DNA from: Candidatus Moraniibacteriota bacterium
GTDB taxonomy: Bacteria > Patescibacteriota > Minisyncoccia > Moranbacterales > GCA-2747515
Assembly: GCA_027031945.1 (NCBI GenBank)
Contig: JALVPE010000017.1
Location: forward strand, 1 to 18,603
DNA: 18,603 nucleotides
Direction: 5' to 3'
In this document: piece after piece, positions 1 to 7,847 of the stretch
How positions within the stretch are numbered: position 1 is the stretch's first letter
How the letters are laid out: the number at the start of each line of letters is the position of its first letter
The notes under the pieces: generated by a model
Seen by the model: the letters and a program-made list of their open reading frames with translations, nothing else
Database searches by the model: none
Told to the model about the DNA's origin: nothing
Translations under genes and position numbers: made by a program

Positions 1-27
1 AAAGTTTTTGTTTGTAGTTTTATTCAT

Positions 28-116
28 AGAAAAGTGTTAGAATGTTAATATAACTTGGTTAACAAGTTATTATTAGTTATTATAGCATTTTAGCACTTTT
101 CTGGGGATAACCCTAG
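28..116. repeat. Nested inverted repeats (three potential hairpins)
   Basis: The outer arms AGAAAAGTG (28-36) and CACTTTTCT (94-102) are perfectly complementary, and pairing continues inward imperfectly to about 40/90. Inside lies a second perfect 8-bp hairpin, ATAACTTG (50-57) with CAAGTTAT (63-70), around GTTAA. A third hairpin, CTGGGG-ATAA-CCCTAG, spans 101-116 with one G-U pair and overlaps the end of the outer arm. It could be a structured 5' leader, the 3' end of an upstream transcript, or a protein-binding site. No U-tract follows, so it is not an obvious terminator. Confidence 0.5.
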
Positions 117-211
117 ATGAGTTAAATGAGATAGAGTTTAAGATTATTCGGGTCTGGATGACGCGAATTTTTGTTTACTCTGTTGAGATAGGAGTTTATG
201 AAAGACTCTGA

Positions 212-231
212 ATTCCCGCTTTCGCAGGAAT
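212..231. repeat. Dispersed-repeat-like palindrome before nusA
   Basis: ATTCCCGC (212-219) and GCAGGAAT (224-231) form an 8-bp stem with one mismatch around TTTC, followed by GAC. On the minus strand this reads as gtcattcctgcgaaagcggg, which resembles the 'GTCATTCC..GCGAAAGC' palindromes scattered through intergenic DNA of many bacteria. Only one copy is visible, so repeat status is inference from recalled consensus. Confidence 0.4.
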
Positions 232-269
232 GACAAAAAAGTAAATTTAATTACTAATATATTAAACAT

Positions 270-1595
270 ATGACAGATGAAAAAAATCCATTTAGTGATT
301 TTACTGGAGCAATGACAGCTCTTGCTGAAGAAAAAGGAATTGATGCAAAAGATGTAATGGAAACAGTAGAAACTGCTATTGCGGCAGCTTACAAAAAAGA
401 ATATGGTAAGCGAGGGCAAAATATTCGAGCAGAACTCAATAGCACGTCGGGAGACATGAAGTTTTTTCTATTGAAAGAAGTTGTAGATGAGACAACTAGG
501 GAATTTATTGATCCAGATGCTGATGAAAAAAAAGAAACAGATTCTACAGAAGAAGTAACAGATATAATTGAAGAAGGAAGCTTGGAAGAGGAAGAAAAGA
601 AGCCTCGATTTAACCCAGAGAGAGATATCATGATTGATGAGGCAAAGAAAATTTATGGTGATGTAGAAGTGGGGCAAATTGTTGAAGAAGAATTGCCATC
701 ATATACTGACTTTGGTCGTGTGGCAGCTCAAACTGCAAAGCAAGTTATTATTCAGAGAATTCGTGAGGCGGAGCGTAATGCAATGTATACAGAATACAAG
801 GAAAAGGAAGGGGAAATCGTTAATGGTACAGTACAGCGTGTAGAAGGAAAAAATGTATTTGTAGATTTGGGTAAGTCTGTAGGTGTACTTTTCCCCAGGG
901 AACAAGTTCGTGGTGAAAATTATAATGTAGGACAGCGTGTGAAGGTATTTGTGGAAAGTGTGGAACTTGATCCAAAAGGTCCCGGTATCAAATTGTCTCG
1001 TGTACATCCGGAATTATTACGTCGTCTGTTTGAATTGGAAGTGCCGGAGATTTTTGCTGGAACCGTAGAACTTAAAGCAATTGCACGAGAAGCTGGCTCA
1101 CGCAGTAAAATAGCGGTATATACGGAAGAAGAGGGAATTGATCCGATAGGCTCATGTGTAGGACAAAAAGGAACACGTATAAATGCGATTATCGATGAAT
1201 TGGGTGGTGAAAAGGTGGATATTATTGAATGGAGTGAAGATATGGAGGAGTTTATTGCAGCAGCTCTTTCACCTGCCTCTGTTATTTCTGTAGAACTTGA
1301 TGAAGAATCAAAAAAAGCCACAGTAATTGTACCTGACGATCAATTATCATTGGCAATTGGAAAGCGTGGACAAAATGTACGTTTAGCGGTAAAGTTGACG
1401 GGTTGGGATTTGGATGTAATTAGTGCTGGGGAGAGTAGTGTGCCGGGCAATAATGAAGACACAGAAGATACTGAAAAAGTTAAAGAAGATGATGACAACA
1501 TTACTGAGAATCTCGATGAAGATGAGAAAGTGTCTGAAGCAGTAGAGGATAAGGAGCAAGAGAAAATTGAAGAGATGGAGAAAGAGGCTAAATAG
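270..1595 (+). CDS. nusA: Transcription termination/antitermination factor NusA
   Basis: NusA binds RNA polymerase and nascent RNA and modulates pausing, termination and antitermination. The 441-residue product has the NusA N-terminal domain (about 1-150, ending in DFGRVAAQTAKQVIIQRI), an S1 domain (about 180-244), KH1 with GQKG at 298-301 and KH2 with GKRG at 364-367. Two acidic segments stand out: residues 82-113 inside the N-terminal domain, and a low-complexity Glu/Asp tail from about 388 to the end. The E. coli-type C-terminal acidic repeats are absent, as in most non-proteobacterial NusA. The start ATG has no visible SD; I kept it because MTDEKNPFSDFTGAMTALAEE begins just ahead of the conserved domain and no better ATG exists. 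Transcription is likely continuous with, or close upstream of, tig, 152 bp downstream. Confidence 0.96.
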   Translation: MTDEKNPFSDFTGAMTALAEEKGIDAKDVMETVETAIAAAYKKEYGKRGQNIRAELNSTSGDMKFFLLKEVVDETTREFIDPDADEKKETDSTEEVTDIIEEGSLEEEEKKPRFNPERDIMIDEAKKIYGDVEVGQIVEEELPSYTDFGRVAAQTAKQVIIQRIREAERNAMYTEYKEKEGEIVNGTVQRVEGKNVFVDLGKSVGVLFPREQVRGENYNVGQRVKVFVESVELDPKGPGIKLSRVHPELLRRLFELEVPEIFAGTVELKAIAREAGSRSKIAVYTEEEGIDPIGSCVGQKGTRINAIIDELGGEKVDIIEWSEDMEEFIAAALSPASVISVELDEESKKATVIVPDDQLSLAIGKRGQNVRLAVKLTGWDLDVISAGESSVPGNNEDTEDTEKVKEDDDNITENLDEDEKVSEAVEDKEQEKIEEMEKEAK

Positions 1596-1747
1596 ATGTG
1601 TCAAATTATTACAATTACGGAAGTATGAATATAAAAACATAAATTATAGTGTACAAAATGTAAATTTTGTGAGTTTGTGTTCATGCTTGATTTTATATAG
1701 TGTAGACTATAAATATTTTTATATTTTAAATTAATAACTTAATAACT

Positions 1748-3037
1748 ATGGATTACAAAATTGAAAAAGGTAGTGAAACGCAAATTGATGTGACAATTCC
1801 CTGGATAGATGCTCAAGTCGAATTTGATAAAATGATAGCTAATGCTGTGAAGAATGTATCAGTCAAAGGATTTCGTAAAGGCTCTGTGCCACATGAAATA
1901 GCGGAGACAAAGATTGATAAAACAAAAATACTTTCAGAAGTTGCAGATAAGATGCTCAAAGATTATTATTTAGAGATTATAGAAAAAGAAAAACTCAAGA
2001 CGATTGGTGCACCACGTGTGAGTGTAATAAAGTTAGCACAAGGAAATGATATTAAAATTCGAATCAATACTGCAGTAATTCCAGAAATTGAATTACCAAA
2101 AAATTGGGCGAAAACTATTAAAAAAATCAATATTCAAAATAAGAATAAAAAAATTGAAATTACTGATGAGGATGTTCAAAAAGAATTAGAACATGTAGCT
2201 GCTTCTAGGGCACAACATAATCCGGTTGAGCGTGCAGCCAAAAAAGGCGATCACGTAAAGATTGATTTTACAGTTAAACAAGATGGTGTTGTTATAGAAA
2301 ATGGTACAAGCAAAGATCATTCACTTATTTTAGGTAAAGGAGTTTTTATTCCAGGTTTTGAAGAAAAAATTATTGGAATGAAAAAAGATGAGGAAAAAAC
2401 ATTTGAATTAGAATTTCCCGAAAATTATCATGCTAGTAATCTCGCAGGCAAAAAAGCAACATTTGAAGTTAAATTAAAAACAGTGGAGGAACGTATAAGT
2501 CCAAAAATAGATGATGCGTTTGCAACTTCCCTCGGCAAACAGTTTAAAACCATTGATGATTTGAGAAAGAGTTTGAGAGAGGGAATGAAAAAAGAAGCTA
2601 TCAAAAAAAATGATGAAGAACGACGCACAAAATATCTTGATGCTCTTGCATCATTGATTGAAATTGAATTACCACAGATGATATTGGATGATGAAATGCA
2701 AAGAATGGTAGGTGAATTTGAACAACAATTATCCATGAGTGGAATGAAACTTGATGAATATTTAAAGAAGATTGGTAAAAAGCGAGAGGAATTAGAAGAA
2801 GAATGGAAGCCACAGGCAAAAAAACGTGTAATAAGTGCACTTGTATTAGAAAAACTTGCTGATAATGAAGAAATTGATGTTGATAGTAAAGAAATAGAAG
2901 AAGAAATGAATAAAACGCTTGCGATGTATAAAGGTGTAGAAGATATAGAAAAAAATATTGATATGAGACAATTATACGATTATACAAGAGGTGTCATGAG
3001 AAATAATAAGGTATTTGAAATGCTTGAAAAATTATAA
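1748..3037 (+). CDS. tig: Trigger factor, ribosome-associated chaperone
   Basis: Trigger factor docks at the ribosomal exit tunnel and shields nascent chains. The 429-residue length fits the family. Domains in order: ribosome-binding N-domain with the signature GFRKG at 41-45, an FKBP-type prolyl isomerase domain (about 167-246, including FIPGFEEKIIGMKKDEEKTF), then the helical C-terminal chaperone domain to the end. The ATG follows an AT-only stretch without an SD. The 152-bp gap from nusA holds a small palindrome (TATAGT-GTAG-ACTATA, 1696-1711) and a weak 7-bp hairpin (1653-1670), but no promoter I would defend. clpP follows 73 bp downstream, matching the common tig-clpP gene order; clpX is not next in line. 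Confidence 0.96.
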   Translation: MDYKIEKGSETQIDVTIPWIDAQVEFDKMIANAVKNVSVKGFRKGSVPHEIAETKIDKTKILSEVADKMLKDYYLEIIEKEKLKTIGAPRVSVIKLAQGNDIKIRINTAVIPEIELPKNWAKTIKKINIQNKNKKIEITDEDVQKELEHVAASRAQHNPVERAAKKGDHVKIDFTVKQDGVVIENGTSKDHSLILGKGVFIPGFEEKIIGMKKDEEKTFELEFPENYHASNLAGKKATFEVKLKTVEERISPKIDDAFATSLGKQFKTIDDLRKSLREGMKKEAIKKNDEERRTKYLDALASLIEIELPQMILDDEMQRMVGEFEQQLSMSGMKLDEYLKKIGKKREELEEEWKPQAKKRVISALVLEKLADNEEIDVDSKEIEEEMNKTLAMYKGVEDIEKNIDMRQLYDYTRGVMRNNKVFEMLEKL

Positions 3038-3110
3038 GATTTTTATAGTAAAGAAATTAAATTTATTATTATAAAATATTGCTAGTTATATCTGTAAAGG
3101 TATATTATTT

Positions 3111-3710
3111 ATGTATAGTAATAAAAAAGTTATGAGTTATTATATTCCAACAATAATAGAAAAGAATGGGCAAGTAGAACGTGCATATGATATTTATTCA
3201 CGACTTCTTAAAGATAGAATTATTTTTTTAGGTACAGGTATCAACGATGATGTTGCCAATAGTGTAATTGCGCAGTTGCTTTTTTTGGAAGCACAAAGTG
3301 ATGAAGAAGATATTACGATGTATATTAACTCTCCAGGAGGTGTAGTGACAAGTGCATTAGCGATTTATGATACGATGCAATATATTCAACCAGATGTGTC
3401 GACAATTTGTATAGGCACAGCTGCATCAGCTGCTTCATTAATTCTTGCGGCAGGAGAAAAAGGGAAAAGATTTATATTGCCAAATGCAGAAGTGATGATA
3501 CATCAAGTGTTAGGTGGAGCAGAAGGTCAAGCAAGTGATATAGATATTCATGCAAAACATATTTTAAAAACAAAAGAAAGACTTAATAAGATTATGGCAT
3601 ATCATACAGGTCAAAAGATAACAACTATTGAAAAAGATAGTGATCGTGATAATTTTATGAGTGCTTTAGAAGCAAAAAAATATGGTATTGTTGATAAAAT
3701 TATAAAATAA
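3111..3710 (+). CDS. clpP: ATP-dependent Clp protease proteolytic subunit
   Basis: ClpP is the serine-protease barrel that degrades proteins fed to it by Clp/Hsp100 unfoldases. The 199-residue product has the full catalytic triad when counted from the first ATG: Ser106 in GTAAS, His131 in MIHQ and Asp180 in DSDRDNF, plus the YINSPGG oxyanion segment at 71-77. Start choice is uncertain. The first ATG has AAAGG about 10 bases upstream; the second, at 3132 (MSYYIPT), matches the usual ClpP beginning better but has no SD. It lies 73 bp after tig and is probably cotranscribed, ending at the terminator at 3751-3791. No clpX is adjacent. Confidence 0.96.
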   Translation: MYSNKKVMSYYIPTIIEKNGQVERAYDIYSRLLKDRIIFLGTGINDDVANSVIAQLLFLEAQSDEEDITMYINSPGGVVTSALAIYDTMQYIQPDVSTICIGTAASAASLILAAGEKGKRFILPNAEVMIHQVLGGAEGQASDIDIHAKHILKTKERLNKIMAYHTGQKITTIEKDSDRDNFMSALEAKKYGIVDKIIK

Positions 3711-3750
3711 TAATTATCGAATTTATATTGCAAAATTTGTTTTTATTGAA

Positions 3751-3791
3751 CTTAAAAGCCTTATTATATTTATGAGGCTTTTAAGTTTTTT
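3751..3791 (+). terminator. Rho-independent terminator of clpP
   Basis: A perfect 10-bp stem, CTTAAAAGCC (3751-3760) with GGCTTTTAAG (3776-3785), is followed by six T. It sits between the convergent clpP and gpmI genes. On the minus strand the stem is not followed by a clean U-run, so it serves clpP best and gpmI only possibly. Confidence 0.85.
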
Positions 3792-3801
3792 GTGATAAAT
3801 A

Positions 3802-5370
3802 TTATATTAGTGTTGGCAATAAGCTTTCTCCTTGCATTTCTTCGGGAGTGCGTATTTCCATTATATCTAAGACAGTTGGAGCGATATCGCTCATAAGTCC
3901 TTGAATTTCTGTTTGACCACGTACTATTTCTTCTTCTGTGCGTTCACGATGATTATCAGGAGTAACATACCATAGCGGTATTGGACTTGTGTTGTGTTTT
4001 GTATCAATTTCTCCGGTATGAGAATTACGCATTATCTCTATATTACCGTGATCTGCTGTTATCAATAAACAACCACCTTGGATAAGAACGGTTCTTATTA
4101 ATTTATTGAGACATTCATCGATAGCTTTTGCCGCTAATTTAGCTGCTTCTTCATTTCCTGTATGAGCTACCATGTCAGCTGCTGCATAATTTATTACAAT
4201 TACATCATATTTTTGTTCATTGATTTTTTCAACAACCTTATCGGTCAATTCATAGGAGCTCATAGCGGGTGTTTCATCAAACTTGTCTACTGCGGGAGAT
4301 GGTATAAGTATACGATCTTCTCCAGGGTACGGTTCCTCTTTGCCACCGTTAAAAAAATAAGTAACATGGGCATATTTTTCTGTTTCAGCTATACGTAATT
4401 GTTTAAAATTATGGTTACTTAATACTTCGCCAAGTCCATTTTTCAATTCCTCTGGTGGAAAAGCAATCTTGACGGGCAAATCTTCGTCATATTCAATCAT
4501 TGTAACAAAATCAAGGTCAAGTCTGTCGCCACGTTCAAATTTTTCAAATCCTGGGAGAACAAAAGCTGTTGTAATTTGTCGTGCACGATCTTCTCTAAAA
4601 TTAAAAAATATTACACTATCCCCGTCTTTTATGAGAGTAAGTGGTTTATTATTTTTATTTGTAACAATAATTGGTTCTATAAATTCATCTGTTACTCCAT
4701 TATCATAAGATGTTTGTATAGCAGAGATAGGGTCTTGAGTTTTAGTGCCAATGCCTTTTGTAAGCATTTTATAAGCTTTTTCAATACGATCCCAATTATT
4801 ATTACGATCCATTGCCCAGTTACGTCCAATTAGCGTTGCAATTTTGCCAGTACCAATTTGTTTGCATTTATCTTGAATTTCTTTGATAACACGTGTGCCG
4901 GCTGTTGGTGATGAATCACGTCCATCCATAAAACAATGAATGTATACATTTTTCACATTTTGAGAATGAGCAAGGTCTATGAGTGCATAAAGATGTTCTC
5001 TGGCAGAATGAACACCACCATCACCGGTTAACCCCATAATATGAAGATCGCCCCCGGTTTCTTTTACATGGGTCATTGCCTCGATAAAAGCTTCATTTTG
5101 TGCAAAACTTCCATTTTGAATTGCCAAAGAAATACGTGGAAAGCTTTGATAAATAATTCTTCCCATACCCATAGTCATATGACCAACTTCACTGTTACCG
5201 GGTTCACCCCAAGGCAAACCGACTGAAATGCCAGATGCTTGTAGGGCAACTAATGGGTAATTGGAATTTAATTTATTAAAAGTTGGTAATTCGATTTGAT
5301 TGAGAGGATTGTCTGGAGAACTGCTCAGACCCCAACCATCAAGGATTACAAGGACAACGGGAGAATACAT
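3802..5370 (-). CDS. gpmI: 2,3-bisphosphoglycerate-independent phosphoglycerate mutase
   Basis: GpmI interconverts 3- and 2-phosphoglycerate in glycolysis using two metal ions and a phosphoserine intermediate. The 522-residue product is full length. Visible active-site elements: Asp11 in LDGWG, catalytic Ser60 in GNSEVGH, GDGGVHS at 116-122, DGRDSSPT from 149, NFREDRAR near 257-264, the phosphatase-domain motif DMVAHTG (Asp399, His403), TADHGN (Asp440, His441) and KHNTSP (His459). It is the only complete gene on the minus strand. No SD precedes the ATG; the 5' flank has short AATTAAGAATT-type repeats. A plausible minus-strand promoter lies at 5429-5458. Confidence 0.97.
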   Translation of the reverse strand: MYSPVVLVILDGWGLSSSPDNPLNQIELPTFNKLNSNYPLVALQASGISVGLPWGEPGNSEVGHMTMGMGRIIYQSFPRISLAIQNGSFAQNEAFIEAMTHVKETGGDLHIMGLTGDGGVHSAREHLYALIDLAHSQNVKNVYIHCFMDGRDSSPTAGTRVIKEIQDKCKQIGTGKIATLIGRNWAMDRNNNWDRIEKAYKMLTKGIGTKTQDPISAIQTSYDNGVTDEFIEPIIVTNKNNKPLTLIKDGDSVIFFNFREDRARQITTAFVLPGFEKFERGDRLDLDFVTMIEYDEDLPVKIAFPPEELKNGLGEVLSNHNFKQLRIAETEKYAHVTYFFNGGKEEPYPGEDRILIPSPAVDKFDETPAMSSYELTDKVVEKINEQKYDVIVINYAAADMVAHTGNEEAAKLAAKAIDECLNKLIRTVLIQGGCLLITADHGNIEIMRNSHTGEIDTKHNTSPIPLWYVTPDNHRERTEEEIVRGQTEIQGLMSDIAPTVLDIMEIRTPEEMQGESLLPTLI

Positions 5371-5428
5371 TTTAATTTAAGAATTAAGAATTAAAAAGAA
5401 AAACTTTATACATAATTAAATTTCGTAC

Positions 5429-5458
5429 ATTGTAATTTGAATATGTTAAATTTATCAA
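5429..5458 (-). promoter_or_regulatory. Candidate sigma70-type promoter for gpmI
   Basis: Read on the minus strand, TTGATA (5458-5453) and TACAAT (5434-5429) are separated by 18 bp. The predicted start would lie near 5422, giving a leader of about 50 bases to the gpmI ATG. Confidence 0.5.
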
Positions 5459-5469
5459 TATAACTTATT

Positions 5470-5504
5470 TTAACACTTAATCTCATTTTGACAAAGAGTG
5501 TTAA
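5470..5504. promoter_or_regulatory. Inverted repeat bracketing the rny -35 box (possible operator)
   Basis: TTAACACT (5470-5477) and AGTGTTAA (5497-5504) are perfect inverted copies separated by 19 bp. The -35 hexamer at 5488-5493 sits between them, and the right arm lies in the promoter spacer. The spacing suits a dimeric regulator, but one site in AT-rich DNA is weak evidence. Confidence 0.4.
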
Positions 5505-5516
5505 CTGTAGTATTAT
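5488..5516 (+). promoter_or_regulatory. Sigma70-type promoter for rny
   Basis: A perfect TTGACA (5488-5493), a 17-bp spacer and TATTAT (5511-5516) make this the best promoter match in the window. Transcription would start near 5523. Confidence 0.7.
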
Positions 5517-5706
5517 TTAAACCAGTATTAATTAATGTTTTCAGGAATTATTTGCTGTGAGAGTAAAGCTGATAAAAGATAAAATATGTGTATCCAAAAA
5601 TTTTTCATGATTTATATCAAATTGCATTTATAATAGATATTATAAGTATTGTTGTATATATTTATTTTTATTGATTTTTCTTACAGTAATATAATCCAAT
5701 TATTTT

Positions 5707-7236
5707 ATGATTAGTGGAGCACTATTATTCTGGATAATAGGGTCGTTTGTTGTCGGTATTGTTAGTGGTTATATTGCACGTCAAATCATTGCAAAAAACC
5801 AAGTAAAAACTGCCGAAGGACAAGTAACACAAATTATCACAGAAGCAAAAACAAATGCGCAAGATATACTACTTGAGGCAAAAAGCAAAGCGGTAGACAC
5901 ACTTGCAAAAGTAGAAGAGGAGGAAAAAGAACGTAAACAAGCATTAAGAGCTTCAGAAAAACGTCTTGAAAAACGTGAGAATATGCTTGATAAAAAATTG
6001 GAAGAAGTGGAGTTAGATAAAAAAGCTTTAAAAGAAAAAGCTGAGGAAGTGCGTGCTGTGCGCGCTAAAGTGGAAGAGATGAGAAATGAAGAAATGGAAC
6101 GTTTAGAAAGAATAAGTGAATTAACACAGGAGCAAGCAAAAACCGCTCTCTTGCAATTAACAGAAGAACAGAATCGTGAAGAACTGGCAGAGTCAATTAC
6201 ACGATTACAAAAACAGTCACATGAAGAATTAGAAAAAGAAGCACGTAATATTATGACGCATGTGATACAAAAGTATTCTCGTTCACACGCTGCTGAGGTT
6301 ATGACATCAACACTTTCGATCCCAAATGAGGATATTAAAGGTAAAATTATTGGAAAAGAAGGACGAAACATTCGTTCTTTGGAAAGAATGACTGGCGTGG
6401 AAATTATTATTGATGAAACGCCGGATTCTATTGTACTCTCTTCGTTTGATCCGGTACGTAGGGAGGTGGCAAAAATTGCACTTGAAAAGTTAATTGAAGA
6501 TGGCAGGATTCATCCGGCAAAAATTGAAGAAATTGTTGGTTGGGCTGAAAAAGAAATTGATAATCGTATTCGTGAAGCTGGAGAAGCAGCTGCATATGAG
6601 GTTGGAATCGCAGGACTTAATCCAAAATTACTATATATATTAGGACGTTTGAGATATCGTACCAGTTTTAAGCAAAATGTTTTATTGCATTCATTAGAGG
6701 TATCTTATTTGTCTGGAGCTCTTGCAGCTGAATTGGGATTTGATGTGAAAACTGCAAAGATGGCAGGACTTTTTCATGACATTGGAAAGGCTGTAGACCA
6801 TGAAGTTCAAGGGACGCATGTTGAAATTGGTATAAAAATATTAGAAAAATTTGGTGTTGATGAGAAAGTAATTAATGCAATGAAGTCACATCATGAAGAA
6901 TATCCATATTCAATACCGGAATCATACATTGTTACAACAGCGGATGCTCTTTCAGCAGCACGTCCAGGGGCTCGCAAGGATACTGTAGAAAATTATTTGA
7001 AGAGGCTTGAAGAGTTGGAAACACTTACGAGTAGTTTTGAAGAGGTTGAAAAATGCTATGCAATTCAAGCAGGACGTGAAATTCGTGTATTTGTACGACC
7101 GGAAGAAGTTGATGATTTGGGTAGTGCAAAATTAGCTAGAAAAATAGCAGACAAAATTGAGGAAGAATTAAAATATCCTGGAGAAATCAAGGTTAATGTA
7201 ATGCGAGAAACACGTGCAGTTGAGTATGCTCGATAA
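5707..7236 (+). CDS. rny: Ribonuclease Y (membrane-anchored endoribonuclease)
   Basis: RNase Y starts mRNA decay by endonucleolytic cleavage at the membrane. The 509-residue product shows the whole family plan: an N-terminal transmembrane anchor (about 3-22), a long charged coiled coil (about 40-190), a KH domain with GKEG at 216-219, and an HD phosphohydrolase domain with His328, the His357-Asp358 pair in LFHDIGKA, HHEE at 395-398 and Asp413 in TTADALSAARPGARKDT. Length is close to the B. subtilis protein (about 520). There is no SD before the ATG; the start is fixed by the hydrophobic anchor beginning at residue 3. It is monocistronic, with a strong promoter and a clear terminator. Confidence 0.97.
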   Translation: MISGALLFWIIGSFVVGIVSGYIARQIIAKNQVKTAEGQVTQIITEAKTNAQDILLEAKSKAVDTLAKVEEEEKERKQALRASEKRLEKRENMLDKKLEEVELDKKALKEKAEEVRAVRAKVEEMRNEEMERLERISELTQEQAKTALLQLTEEQNREELAESITRLQKQSHEELEKEARNIMTHVIQKYSRSHAAEVMTSTLSIPNEDIKGKIIGKEGRNIRSLERMTGVEIIIDETPDSIVLSSFDPVRREVAKIALEKLIEDGRIHPAKIEEIVGWAEKEIDNRIREAGEAAAYEVGIAGLNPKLLYILGRLRYRTSFKQNVLLHSLEVSYLSGALAAELGFDVKTAKMAGLFHDIGKAVDHEVQGTHVEIGIKILEKFGVDEKVINAMKSHHEEYPYSIPESYIVTTADALSAARPGARKDTVENYLKRLEELETLTSSFEEVEKCYAIQAGREIRVFVRPEEVDDLGSAKLARKIADKIEEELKYPGEIKVNVMRETRAVEYAR

Positions 7237-7269
7237 GTGTTATATATAATTGTACCTGTAAATATTTTT

Positions 7270-7300
7270 AAAAACAGATGATTATACCATCTGTTTTTTT
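7270..7300 (+). terminator. Rho-independent terminator of rny
   Basis: An 11-bp perfect stem, AAAAACAGATG (7270-7280) with CATCTGTTTTT (7288-7298), closes a 7-base loop and runs into a T tract ending at 7300. Confidence 0.85.
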
Positions 7301-7397
7301 GTGGAATATGATTTGTGATTTAATATTTTTTGAATGATATATCATTGACAAAAATAATATTTCAAACATCGCTAAGAGGCGTTGTAAATAATTGCAC

Positions 7398-7427
7398 TTG
7401 CTTTATTTACTAAAAATGTAGTAGAAT
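7398..7427 (+). promoter_or_regulatory. Candidate promoter for the HU gene
   Basis: TTGCTT (7398-7403), an 18-bp spacer and TAGAAT (7422-7427) predict a start near 7433 and a leader of about 50 bases. An upstream TTGACA at 7345-7350 has no good -10 partner. Confidence 0.5.
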
Positions 7428-7485
7428 AGGGACATTACGAAATAATCATGTAAAATTTTAAAATAGAAAGGTAGGTGAAAACATA

Positions 7486-7773
7486 ATGGCAAAAATTAAT
7501 AAGAGTATGTTTGTAGCTGCTATTGCAGCAAAGACTGATATGAGTAAAGCTGATACTGAACGTTTCCTTGAGGCTTTCATTGACGAAATTACTTCACAAT
7601 TACAGGCTCATAATGAGGTAGCTTTTACAGGATTTGGAACTTTTTCTACATCTGACAGAGCTGCACGAACAGGTGTAAATCCAAAGACAGGAGAGAAAAT
7701 TCAAATTGCTGCAACAACTGTACCAAAATTTAAAGCAGGTAAGAGTTTGAAGGAGGCTGTGCGATCTTCATAG
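7486..7773 (+). CDS. hup: HU/IHF-family nucleoid DNA-binding protein
   Basis: This small dimeric protein bends and compacts DNA. The 95 residues match the family in length and layout: an N-terminal helical dimerisation part (1-45), the signature GFGTF at 49-53, the DNA-binding arm NPKTGEKI (65-72) with the intercalating-type proline Pro66, and a C-terminal VPKFKAGKSLKEAV segment. It resembles HU more than IHF, but the two cannot be separated safely by eye. The start is supported by GAAAGG/AGGTG (7466-7477), 8 bases before the ATG. The gene stands alone, with its own promoter and a very strong terminator hairpin. Confidence 0.93.
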   Translation: MAKINKSMFVAAIAAKTDMSKADTERFLEAFIDEITSQLQAHNEVAFTGFGTFSTSDRAARTGVNPKTGEKIQIAATTVPKFKAGKSLKEAVRSS

Positions 7774-7799
7774 ATATCGTACATATTACTTACAGGAAG

Positions 7800-7847
7800 A
7801 TAAAAACAAAATCTCGCAAAACTAATTTTGCGAGATTTTGTTTTTAT
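7800..7847. terminator. Long perfect terminator hairpin after HU
   Basis: The arms 7800-7821 and 7826-7847 are perfectly complementary over 22 bp around the 4-base loop CTAA. The 3' arm ends in TTTTT after a GC-containing core (TCTCGC/GCGAGA). Because the 5' arm is A-rich, it would also end in U's if read on the other strand, so it could act in both directions. Confidence 0.85.

Larger units (their letters stand above)
1..269. other. Gene-free leader upstream of nusA
   Basis: I see no credible coding region here. The stretch holds nested inverted repeats at 28-116 and a repeat-like palindrome at 212-231, both listed separately. No convincing promoter was found. The nusA start at 270 has no SD sequence in the AT-rich bases before it. 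The gene that would normally precede nusA (often rimP) is not visible, so it is either off the left edge or not linked. Confidence 0.6.
5371..5706. other. Divergent intergenic region gpmI/rny
   Basis: This is a 336-bp AT-rich spacer between two divergent genes with no credible coding sequence. It contains one promoter candidate for each direction and a palindrome around the rny -35 box, listed separately. If the rny promoter is right, the rny mRNA carries an untranslated leader of about 180 bases. I see no recognised riboswitch in it. Confidence 0.6.

Noticed and set aside
144..419. Open frame on the minus strand overlapping the nusA leader and start
   Set aside because: It is Phe/Ser/Cys rich, runs into the nusA coding region in antisense and has no SD or motif; a shadow frame.
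1653..1670. Hairpin ACAAAAT-GTAA-ATTTTGT after nusA as a terminator
   Set aside because: Only 7 weak pairs, and no U-run follows, so termination is not supported.
5781..6371. 196-codon open frame antisense to rny
   Set aside because: Its Ser/Phe/Ala-rich composition mirrors the Glu/Lys-rich coiled coil read backwards; an expected artefact.
7345..7350. TTGACA upstream of HU as its -35 box
   Set aside because: No acceptable -10 hexamer lies 16-18 bp downstream; the pair at 7398-7427 is better.
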